Positions 12,601-24,600 of a stretch of 64,000 nt of DNA are shown one piece after another. The DNA comes from Ditylenchus dipsaci (taxonomy: Eukaryota; Nematoda; Chromadorea; Rhabditida; Anguinidae), in NCBI GenBank assembly GCA_004194705.1, contig SADC01000845.1, positions 310,001 to 374,000 on the forward strand. Direction: 5' to 3'. Both the position numbers and the translations under genes were made by a program. Under the pieces are notes generated by a model. That model saw only the letters and a program-made list of their open reading frames with translations, did not search any database and was not told the DNA's origin. Position 1 is the first letter of the stretch; each line of letters begins with the position of its first letter.

Positions 12601-15600
12601 TCGTCAGTCAGTTCACAGTGATCACCATGCCAGCCAGGCAAGCAACTGCATGAGGCATTGGCACTTGAGCTGCCAGAAGTCAGTTTGCGGATCATCGGAC
12701 CCTTGGAGTGACAAACTCCTCCATTTTCGCACCTCCAGTAACCTTCTAATTCAGGATTGCAGGAATTGAGAGTGGCTTCACAGAATTCACCGAAATACCC
12801 TAAAACTATTGTTTTATTGACGATAGGCAAACAAACAAACCGACCTTCGTTGCAATCACAATATAAATCCGTTGATCCCATATACTGCTGACACAAGCCA
12901 TTGCCATTGCATATAGATGAGTTGGAACATGAGTTTTGCTGAGAGCTAACATTTATTTCACAGAGATTGCCACCAAACCAGGCGGACAAATGCACCGAGA
13001 GTAGTAATTGAGTGATGAACCACCTTGGGAAGACTTGAGACTCTCAGTGGTTTCATAAACACAATGTCCGCCATTTGTACAATTATTTTGCGTAGAGCAG
13101 TTCTTAAGTGAGTCTTGGCAAAATTGTCCGCTCCAACCTGTGTATAAATAACTAAAAATAATTTTTAGAATTTTTAGTTTATTATAACCTGGAGCACATT
13201 CACATCGAAAAGAACTCGGTGTGGCACTTGAAGACTCAACACACGAGCCATTATTCATACACGGACGGAAATGGCAAGGACCGAGTGGTGCGCATCCATT
13301 GGTGACGCCAGTACCATCGAAATGTTCATTGCACTTACAGACGCCATCTCCAAAGCAGACACCATTAGGGCAACTGTTTGTAGCATTGCAAGACTTTTGG
13401 ACAGAAGTTTCAGTAGGATTACTGCGAATCGATTCAAGAAAGGATGCAGAGAAACTTCGCAGCGAGAACCTTTGAAACCTAAACAAGTGATTAACGTGTT
13501 TGCACGAATCGCTCCCTCCCTAAAGCTCCACCCCTGCTATTTTTAGAAGACATCTGTTAAGGCGGATACACATTTGGAGGCTGTTTGCAGATGCCAACCA
13601 GACTTGCCACTCAAAAATGGGCATAAATTTTTTCAATATTTCAAAAGTCATTATGTTGGTGCCATCTTGTAGCTAAAATTCAGGGCTATCAGATAAGCTA
13701 TTAATAAAGTAAATGTTGTTTGAAAAGTTCAGACATGAAAGAAAGAATCTGCTCAAGCATCCGTACTTCGAGTTAGGATTCTCAGGCGGATTCTTAAAAT
13801 TTTATCTGAGTTTTTTAAGCAATATTTACTTAGTCAATAGCTCATTTGGTAGCCCTAAGCCTCAACTATATGATGTCAGAAGCTAGATAAGAAACTGGGA
13901 AATAAAAACCACACTAACTGAATAGTTTTGGGAAAAAATTAAAAAAGCGAGGACTTTGTTTTCGAGATTCTTAGTGAGTAGTCTCTTTTAGCAGCCGCTA
14001 ACAGACTCCTCATTGTGAATGCGCCTTTAGGCAAGTTAATACTTATTTTGTAGCTCATCTGACTAGCTACCAATTAAGTGGTAACTTGCTGAGAGGAGTC
14101 TTCAAAAAACGGGTCAAAACACAATGCCAAGAACATGGTTTTGAATAGAAGGAGGGGAGTGAGGCGGAGGAGTGAAAATTGCGCGCCATTTGAAAAACCG
14201 TGTTTTTTAAACAAATGTTTTGCTGAATTTGGTTTTTCTATGCTGTTTTTGTGTTGTGTGCATAACGCTGATTTGCAACTTTTCTTAGACAGGGCTGGCA
14301 AAAGCCTGTAAATAAAAAGGATGGACTGATAATCCGAAAGGTAAAGCACGTAAAACGGCCTGAGTGTAAATCCCAGACAGTAGCCTTTTGTGTAAAAATA
14401 AAATAAATTGTGAAATGAGTTTGTACATTATGCACACAGCACAAAAATTATATAGAAAATGAAAATTCAACAAAATATTTGTTTAAGAACACTTTTTTTA
14501 AATGGCGCGAAGTTTCGCCCCTCCGGTGAGGCTATTACAGTGAATACGGTATATAGAAATCAATACATAGGAATCAGAATAATAAAAATATATTACCAGG
14601 AAGACAGCTGCAGGCACTACCATTCTTAGCATCAAAAACAAAGATGCTCCGTTCAAACAATAGGCAGCTGAGCAGACATTAATCACCACAGAGCAGTCAG
14701 TGGCAGTATACCCGACCTCGCATTTGCACTGACCATTACCCAAACATTTGCCCCGATCAGAGCACTGTGGATTACCACAACCTGATGGTGATGCTAAAAA
14801 CTAAGAATGCTGAAACGGCAAGGCGAGCATTCCGCGAGAGAAGATTCGCGGGAGAAAATTCCGCGGGGAAAAATTCCTTCATTTTTCGACTTGCTGTTGA
14901 GAAAACAAATTATGACACCGGATTCGTGTTCAGCATGGTCGATTGCATACCGGAGCTTTGTTGGATCTGATACTTGTCATCAAATTTTAAATACTAATTT
15001 TTTTCAAATGTTTTTTTGTCTCGAGAGGACTTTGAGAATTGAACTTAAAGAGGGAGTGTATCTCTTGTCCGTATCTGGTCCCGCATGAAAATCGTTTAAA
15101 TTCAAATTAAACCACTTTTTGAACTTGTTGGTTAAATCTTTCTAGGTGTAAACCAGTGCTGTAAATGGCACCGGTGCGGCACCGGCCGCACAGGCACCGC
15201 ACCGCCGGTGCCGGTGCCGAAATTTTAGAGGTCGGTGCCGAACCGGTGCCGCACCAGCAAGTGGTATGTATCATACCCTGCAACAGCTAACTAAGTTATA
15301 ATTCGCCTCGAAACAACACAATAATGTCGATAACATTGTTAATCTTTGCAATTTAGCTGAAAAAATTCAAAATTAAATTGATAATTTTTTTAACATATAT
15401 AAAAAAATGTCCGGTGCGACACCGGCACCGCCGGTGCCCGGTGCGGTGCCCAGTGCCGAAAATTTGGAGGTCGGTGCCGGTGCGGTGCCCGGTGCCAAAA
15501 TTTTCCAGGCCGGTGCTCGGTGCGGTGCCAGTGCCGAAATTCCAAATTTACAGCTCTGGTGTAAACTTAGTTTTGTTCGTAGTTTTTCAGTGATTGAGCT

Positions 15601-18600
15601 GAAGTCATGCTAAAAATATCGACGAATCGATTGGAAAGATTTCCAGGATTGCTAAGTCAGTCAACAACTGTCTTAAATTTGCGAAATCAGCCAGAAACGA
15701 TATATTTCGGTTTATGTCTATTTATCTATCGGTCTATTCTATTACTTTTTAAAGAGTGATAGCCATTTTCTAGAGTCAGAAATACTCAAAGTACCTCATA
15801 AAAATTTCCAGTATGTCAGTATGTCAAAAATTACTTCAGGAATCGGGTAGCTTGGTTAACTTGATTTACAAAAATCACCGATTTTCGGACGAAAGTCAAA
15901 TTTCTATTCTTGGTTTTAACTGTAGCTTAGCTATTATGCTTGTGGAATCATGCCTGATAATCTAGTTCTGTTCGCAAGACCTCGACAATTATTTTTGAAA
16001 ATATCAAATAACACGCGAAAAAAATAAAGTTCAGAACCATGGGATTCGAACCGGCAAGCTTAGAAAGTGGTTTTATTTAAATTTAAACGATCTCCATGCG
16101 GACCAGATACGACAAAGATAGGCTGTACCAAAGAATTTAAAGAAATATTTGCTAAATGGCACATTTGCTAAAAAAAACTTTTGCTAAAAAAACTTTTGCT
16201 AAAAAAATATTGCTAAAGACAAATTTGCTAAGGGCACATTTGCTAAAAACAAATTTGCTAAAGGCACTTTGGCTAAAAATTTCTTTTGTTAAAGGACCAT
16301 AGCCGTCGCCGACAACGAGAATTTCAAATGTTTGAATTTGCGCGGGACAGTTCTCTTTCGTCTTTCGTCGTTATACTCAGTATTTCTCAATTACGTGTTG
16401 CCAGAAATGAACGAATTAAAAAATGCTGAAAATTTAATAGACCTGTAATACAATTGTATATCTTAACTGTTGCATATCAACAAAACAATTTAATGCTAGT
16501 TATTTTAACTATGTATAGGCCGAAATATGAATAAAATCTGTGAAAACAAAAAAAAATTGAAAAAAGTTAAAAAAAGTCACAAAAATTTTGAAAAAGAAAG
16601 GGCACATTTTCCTTGAAAAGGGCACATTTTCTGACCGATGTGCCCTAAAAGGGCACATAAATTGAGACCAGAAAAATGTGCCCTAAAAAGGGCACATTGT
16701 GCCTTTTCGAGGGCACATAATTTTTAAAAATACGATGTGCCCTAAAATGTGCCCTTTAGGGACATTTGTCGAACCCTGATACTCACGTAATCATACCTGA
16801 ATCGGGGAACTCAGTTTTTTCATGTCCCAAGTTCGATTCCATCTACCTGCATGTTTTATTTTTCCAGATCCTTGAAAAAATAAGATTCAGGTAGTTTGAG
16901 TACCCTACGGGGGTGGGAGTACCATCCACCTACTCACCCTGGTTTATGGGTTAGGTGTGAAAAATCGCAATTCGGGTCCCTTCAAACAGGATTCGTCACA
17001 CGATTTTATGTACAAAAGCACTATTTGACAGCGAATGATACCACCTGGATCAGACCAACTGGGAACTGAGAATTAATATGTCCATGTAGGCATTTGCGTA
17101 CTACCCTCAGGATTGACCCACTTGGGCATCGATGGTAAATTAAGACCTCTGAGGTCCCATGAAGACCACTGATTGTGTAACTACTGGGGGCGTAACCACT
17201 ATGATGTTCACTGAGGAGAATTTCACTAAAAGAAAACCATGCAAAACTTGAAGAATAAGGTGAAAAGAGAAAAAAATGGAATGATGGTGTCTTTGACACA
17301 GAAAGAACCACAAAAGCGCGTTAACCAAATATGCCTTTACCAAAAGAATTTTAGCAAATGTGCCTTTAGCAATTTTTTTTAGAAAATGTGCTTTTAGCAA
17401 ATATTTCTTTAAATTCTTCGGTACAGCCAAGAGATACACTCCCCTTTAAGCTCACATTTAAAAAGGACAATCTGTAATCGACCATGCTGAACACGAATCC
17501 GGTGTCAGAGTTTGGTTTTTCTCAACAGCAACGTCGAAAAATGAAATTCCGCGGAATCTTCTCCCGCGGAATTTTCTCCTTGCCGCTGAAAATTTTTAAA
17601 AGTTTTTTTGCAAAGGAAAACCTCTGCATTGAAGGGCATTAGTTGCTCCAGCAGTGCTCGTAGTTGTGCCGAATGGACAGCGCTGACAGAATGTGGAGCC
17701 AAAGTTTTGTTGAAAATACCCCTCTGGGCATAAAGCGCAAAACTTTTTGGCGAATGAAAATTGACCTGGAGTGCACTTATCTAAATTTTTTGAAGTTTTG
17801 ACGTTCTAAAGCTCAAATTGAATTGCGCTCTTAAATGTCTGAATTTCATCTCAAATCATTAGATTCGGCCCTCAAATTTTAAATTGCCATTTTTCTTAAA
17901 ACTTTTTCACATTTTTTCCAACTTGTTTCTAACAAAACAAGGCCTAGAATTTAATTTTAGGTAAAGTTGTCTTAGAAACCAAGTTAAAAAATCCGTACAG
18001 AAGTTCAATGATTCAGAAAAAAAATTGAATTGGCGGGACAAATTAAAACAGGTGAGCATGCCCCTTTAAAAACCTTTAAATTTCTGCAACTCTAAAATAA
18101 TTTAGCCGAGACTGATAGCTTATTAGAAAGCTAAAGTTTAGGGCTGTACAAAAAAAATAAATAAAAATTGGCCATATATAAATTCGTGGGCCAAAATCAG
18201 AAATATGGTGGTGAAATTTAAGTTGAGCGAAAAATAATTACTTGTGCATTCCTTGGCTGATTTTGCACCGACTTCAGTTGTTGTCAAGTCGAAAGCGCAC
18301 TGGAAACAGCTTTTCTGACCAAAATTTGATTGAAAACTGCCTCGAGGACAAATTTGGCAAGGTGCCAATCCAGTGGATGAGAAGAAACCAGGTGAGCAGA
18401 AGGCTAAATCCCACAAATAATCTACTAGTAAAGGATATTTTTGTGACGTACGAATGCATTTTTGCTGCGACGTTGTTGCTTGGTGAATTGTGGAACTACC
18501 TTCAGGGCATTGGTCACAAAAAGAACCGGCAATTGGGAAAAACTTCCGCGGGGGCAAACATTGCAGGATTCATCGCTGACATAGTAACTGCAGGACATTT

Positions 18601-21600
18601 TTCTAAAATTTCAATTGAAGACCTGACTTTAGCACATTATATAGGACTATAACCAACCACATTTTAGATTCCTATTTGCACCCCAACCTTCAGGACACAG
18701 CAGATGGTAAATAATAGTATGTGAACGAATTTTGGACTGGCACTCCAACTGCAAAGCTTTTTACAGGGTGTTTCAAGAACTTTGGAACATTTCTTTTAGT
18801 GATATCTTTTTCTAGAATGCATTTTCCGAAAAACAGTTTTTACAGGTCAACTTAGAATCGCTTGAATTTTTTGTATATGTTGTCAAACAAACGATTTCGC
18901 TTGGTTCCCCTGTGGTTTGGGTCTCGATGTCTGGATGGGCAGGGCTTGAACCACAGGGAGGACCAAGCAAAAATCGTCGTTCACATTACCGTATTTTTAA
19001 AGCGAAAAAATAATAATCTTGACTAAAATTCTACAAATAAAAAGATTTGGAGTGTTCAAAAAAGGACAAGGGGCAGGTTATTAATAGAGGTCAAAAAGTA
19101 CAGAATTCTATCTGTGTTTACATGGCCAAAATCAGCCTAATTTGAACTGGCTACTCTTGTTGAAAATTTACCGGTAACTTAGGTAGGTGCTTAGAAGCCA
19201 GCTTGCTAGTTGTTATCTGCTGAATACAAGTCAACACTTCACTAGTATGAGTATGCTCTGTCGTAAAGTTGAGCGTCAATGAAGATCCAGAAATACTAGA
19301 AACATTGAATTTCCACTCTACTGCTGGGCATTCTGTATGTAAAAATGTGTCCAGTTCTTGTTGCATCTTTAACCACAAATATTATGAATAAAAAACATCG
19401 CCGAAAATACTTACGACTTGTGAAATTTTGGTTGCACACTCCATTGTTGAATTAACAAGCCGAAGGCAATTGAAAGAGTTATTGTTGAAGACATATCTTC
19501 TAAAAATCACAAATTATAGTGTGTTAACGTTTCAGCTATTTTGTCATAATTAACCTTTCAAGATTTTTTGAGTTCGTCTTAATATACGCTGGCCTACCCT
19601 GAGCCTAAGCCTTCTACCGTATTCTCTCTAATAAGCCGACATGTCGGTTTATTTTTCAACCCTTCAAAAATCGTGAAAATTTTGGGTCGAACTCGACATT
19701 TTCGGGTGAAAATCCAAAATCGAAAAAGCGGAATCGATAGAGCTCGTGGGAACTAAGAAAACGCAATAAACAGCGATGTAATTTTTTTTCTTCGGACTGA
19801 GATACGGTCCCTCAAAGTAGGGGGTGTCGGTTTATTAGAGGGTGTCGGCCTATTAGAGAGAATACGGTATGCTGAAATTAGTTTAGTTGCCCAAAACCCG
19901 TCTCTAAATTTGATTTTTTTAACAAGCGTATTTTAGTTTTAAAACGTTATTTTAAAATGGACGATAAGTGAAAATGCCGCGTTTTTAGTTTTTTCGTTCT
20001 AGTCAGAAGGGCGAAAAGTGCCCGCTTTTTTGTGAAACCCCTTTATAACAAGGACTTAGTTTGCATATTTGCGCGACCGTATAATATACCATCCATTTAC
20101 TGCAAAATACTGTAGTTTCAGCTTTAAAAATTTATAAATTTAAAACTTTAAAAATTTATATGAAGCATAATCAATATAATAGGGTACATCCAGAAGCGGG
20201 CACTCTTTCACAAAAAGTGGGCAGTTTTTCACAAAAAGATGGCATTTTTTTCGCAAAGCCGAAAAAGCGGGAGCATTTTCGCCTTTTCGACTAGAACGAA
20301 AAGACGCGGACACTTTTTCACACAATGCGGCCACTTTTCCGTTTTGTCCTTTTAAAACATTAGCTATCAAAAAAAAATATTAAAAAGGTTTTTTACCGAA
20401 ACTGTCGTCGCCATTATGCTGTCAGATCAAATATTTTTCCATAAACGCTGTATCTAACTCCCCCTAAAAGTACCTACCGTATTTTCTCTATTAACTCCCC
20501 CAAATCCGTATTTTGTACCAGTATCCCTATTCGACTTTTCATATTTTCTTAAATTTTTATGATGTTACACGACCTCACAAATAAAAGCCCTGAATCTCAA
20601 CTATTCAAAGATACTGAATTTGCCGCGTCAGCTTCACAAATTAAAAAAAGCCTCGTGAAATCGAGAAAAAGAACTTTGGGTACAAAATACGGGCTTTGGG
20701 AGGGGAGTTAATAGAGGAAATACCGTAACTGCTTATACCCTCATTTGATAAAAAAAAAGCTACTGTTTAAATAAAATTAAATCTTACCCAAGCAAACAGG
20801 TGCCTTATTCATAGGTGGTCCCATGACAGTAGAGCCTAGTCCTTCCTCAACCATTCTCCAGCCCTCTTGTCCCGGAATACATGTAAGGGCTCTAAAATTT
20901 TCAGGTATCTGCCTGCGCTCTTTGGGACATGGTTTCTTCAAGTAACACACCACTATGTGTTCATTATTGTTAATTTTGTTGCTGGAAGTGGTACAGTTGA
21001 ACTCCTCCATGTCTATTTGCCAAAATGGACAGTCTTTGATAAGTGCTTGGTACCAAAACTGGCATTGAGCTTTATTGCCTGCTGCATCCACCGCAGACAC
21101 TTTTATCAACACAGGGGTGTCTACTTCTATCAATGAGTTGTTGGCAGGATTCATTGTCAACTGGACCTCCTCCAAAGAGTCGTCCTCCAGCTGGATGGCT
21201 GAAAGAGGTACTCTAATCGGCACTTCCTTGGAACTGGACCCATAAACATCATCCACATACACTTCCGGACAAGTTAATTGGGGTGGCAAGGTGTCTTCAA
21301 ACACCAATTGAGTAGTGCAAGTGCTTCTCTGACCATGTCTATCCACTACCGTCCACAAAATAGACTCTTCAGTACCACTAAATGGGTAGGGTTGGTTTTG
21401 CACAAAAAGTTTAGCAGGTAGATTATTGGTGATACTGAAGTTGGGGTCATTGTCCTCTGCCTTGGGCCAGGGGAGTGCAGTGGGCTCGTAGAAGAATTTG
21501 CCTAAGCGTCGAACTGTGAGACTGTTTTGACAGTATAGCTTGATGGGTTGAAGGTCTAAGCAGATGGGAGGGGGTGTGGACAGCATGTGAGTGGTGAGCA

Positions 21601-24600
21601 GAGTCATATTACCTTTTGGATTTGGTGTTGTGAGGGTTGTTATAGAGGTGGTAGAGGTGGTAGTCGGAGTATTAGAGGTAGTGAGGGAGGTGGATGTAGA
21701 AGAAGTAGTAACAGTGATAGTAGATGGTGTGGTAATGGTGGTAGATGGAGAAATACTGGTTGTAGATGGTCTAGCAGTGGACGTAGTAGTGGTGGTAGAT
21801 GGTGTAGTGGTGGTTGTGGACGTAGTGGTTGTAAGTCGAACAGCCCTTTGAGGCCCCCAATTGCAGTTGTCTTGAGCACAGCAGAGAGAGCATTCCTCAT
21901 TGCCATTTCGACACCGGTTAAAATCTGTGAAAATATTGTTGCATAGATCACTGGGTGCACAACTTTTCCGTATTTCACCAATGTCTTGGTCGGAAGAGGG
22001 GAAGTGGGTGGTTGACTGACACACTTGGTCACTGCTGCAGTATTGAGCATCTGTGTCAAAGGTGCAATTAGATTGTGGGGAGCTGAGACAGGAGTAGCAC
22101 AAGGGACCTAGATCCAGAGGTTAGGGACCGAATAAATTTGGAAAATAAGCCAACAACCTCTAGGCACACATCTTGTAAACTCCTCCACATATCCCTGCTC
22201 ACAAGCGCAAAGGCCAGAAAAAACGGCTTCTTCCTGTCCATTCACGAACCAAAGTCCTTGAGGAGTGCATTGCAGGCCTGAACTATTAGAAATACTCTCT
22301 GGAATAACTGCTTCGTTAGAGGTGCAACTGCCAGCGATTGTCTTGTTTTTGGGCGAAACTGTGGTTTCCGCAAACTAGTCATGCCCAATTGGATCTAAAA
22401 TGGGCATTCTTGAACAAATATTTCAAGTTTTGCTTATAAAACCAACCCTTGGACAAGCAGTCACTGTAAACTTGAGACTGTTGAGCCGAAATGATGAAGA
22501 CGAAGAGTCTACAGTAATCAGAATCCAGACTTGGGGAAATGGCAACACAAACTGTATGCTGTGGCTATTAGGGTCTACAGTCGCTCCACCCAATGTTTGG
22601 AACCTCTCCATTGAGGGAGTGCTGACACTGCTACTTTCAGAAGAGAAGTAACTCAGCCAGACCAAACAGTTATTACAGTCCCCCAAGTCTACGCTGATGC
22701 TCAGCCAGTTGGTGTTTGCCTCGACCATTGGAGTGATCAAGTAGCTAAACATCAACATGAGGATTTTAAATAGTTACCCGCTTTTATCTTAAAACCACTA
22801 AATGCTTTTCGTGGTGACGTACTCCTCAAAAAGAAAAAAATTATACCCTGGTAGCCACTTGACTGTGAGATATCAAACAATATCAGGCTAATTTAAGGTG
22901 CTAAATACCAAGATGAAATTCGGTCGGCTTTTTCGGATCACTCTTAAAAATCGATCTTTTGAAACCTGGTATTCGGCTATGTTTTTTAGTTTTCTTTCGG
23001 TCGGTTAACCGGTTCGGAGCTGATTTGCTGTTCAATTTTCGCCAAAAAATTAATTAGAATTTCGATTTACATAGTTTTTTTATCCCACCTTAATCACAAT
23101 ATCATTTTTCTGATTGTAGCGTAAAATTACTCAACAGATATAATTTTGAAAGCCTACTCTTTCCAAGAGCGATTAGGAGTATACAGCCAAGAACCATCTG
23201 ACAGTTGAGACCACTAAAACACATCTAGTTGAATTAAAAGTTTATTGTTCAAAACTATACATGAAGCGAAGAGTTCCAGCCATCCCTGGTCTGTGTGCTA
23301 TCCATGGCGATTACTGCATATTATTATTTTTTAATTCGACTATCGTAAAAATTGTACTGTGTACCAGTAGATGGCTGACTTTGCTGTATAATCTCCTTCC
23401 AACTCTTCTGTTTTCTGCCTAGAGAGACGTTAAGCTTCCAAGTACCGGAATCCACAGTTTCTCCTGCTTGGTCTAGCACTTGGCACACATATTCTCCTTG
23501 ATTGAAAATCTTAAATCACGAATTGCATTGCATAAAGTTGACCTATGAAACCTGGGCAGAATTAAAAAAGACCACACTTTTGCCATTAGAATAAATCGAT
23601 GGAACTATTTGTGAAGTGGGCTTGTGAATCCACCGTATCTAAACCAAATACAGCCGTGAGTAAAGTAATTGAATATGAAAATTGTACTGTGTTTTGCTGC
23701 TGTTGACATTCACTAGCTATTTGGAAGTAAAATATAGCAGAAGCTCCCTCAAAGATAGTTGATGCGCCATGTCTTTCCGATAAACATCTGTTTAGAGGAC
23801 TAGAAAACTGCGAAATCTGTGGTGGTTGTTGTCGTTTTGAACGCAGGCCAGCTATTTGAAAGACATCTTTTGACGGTTCTCTATTAACGCATTTCACTGG
23901 TTTTACATCTATAAACAGCAAATTAGGATAATTTTCGGTCAAAATGAAGGATGTGCACGGGCCGGGCAGACACAGGGCCGAGACGGAAGTCTCAGGCTCG
24001 CGCCAGCCCGGTTCGCCAGATCATTTTTGGTAAAAGAAATGAAAAGTCATGGCGAATTTGCCAACTTTTCAGGGGTAATTTTCTATTTTTTTGTCACTAA
24101 AATTACCTTTTATCGAAAGATCTATGTTTGCCCTTATCTCTGGTTAAAATAAAAAGTAAGACTTTTGGAAGTTTTACTTTTCTCTCGTATAAAAACAAAA
24201 GACAAGTTTAAAAAAATTTCTGAATTTGTATAAATAAAATTTACGTGATAGAACATAGTTTGGTTGCATACATGTAAATGTCGCCTCCTACACAAACAAA
24301 CAGGTCAGACAAAGGTATTTGTTGAAAACGTTAACCTGTCCCACATCCAAATGTGCTATTCTAGCTTGAATATTATCCTCCAAGTCCAAATTACACGCTT
24401 TTGGGCTAGAATTCAACTTGTTGTAGACTTCCTGGTAGACTCAAAAAATAAAATTTTGGATAAATTTGCATAAATTGAGCCCAATTCAACCTGCGCAATT
24501 GGGGTAGTACTGCATGGACCAGTCCATTTGCAAGCCATTAGTATTGTTTCTTAAACACACCATCTGGGCAACAAAGTCACTTTTGTTACCTTCAATTTGG

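Larger units (their letters stand above)
14811..17590. mobile_element. 2.8-kb foldback element interrupted by younger insertions
   Basis: Outer arms at 14811-14950 and 17480-17590 are reverse complements (ACGAATCCGGTGT, CATGCTGAACACG, AAATTCCGCGGG and their complements). An inner pair (15054-15115 with 16065-16118) continues the fold (TTTAAACGATC, GACCAGATACG). The hAT-like element 15154-15558 sits just inside the inner arm, and element 16121-17428 splits the right arm. The whole lies in one receptor intron. Confidence 0.75.

Noticed and set aside
15378..15613. Overlapping open frames with repeated PVPGAVP-like text
   Set aside because: Translation of the CCGGTGC repeat inside MITE 15154-15558, not a protein.
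16120..17430. CRISPR-like or satellite array from regularly repeated TTTGCTAAA words
   Set aside because: Unit length and spacing vary, arms are inverted, and the genome is eukaryotic; it is part of a DNA element.
21587..21946. Plus-strand open frames (Gly/Ser/Arg-rich and Val-rich) opposite the mucin linker
   Set aside because: Antisense shadows of the Thr/Ser repeat of the receptor exon.
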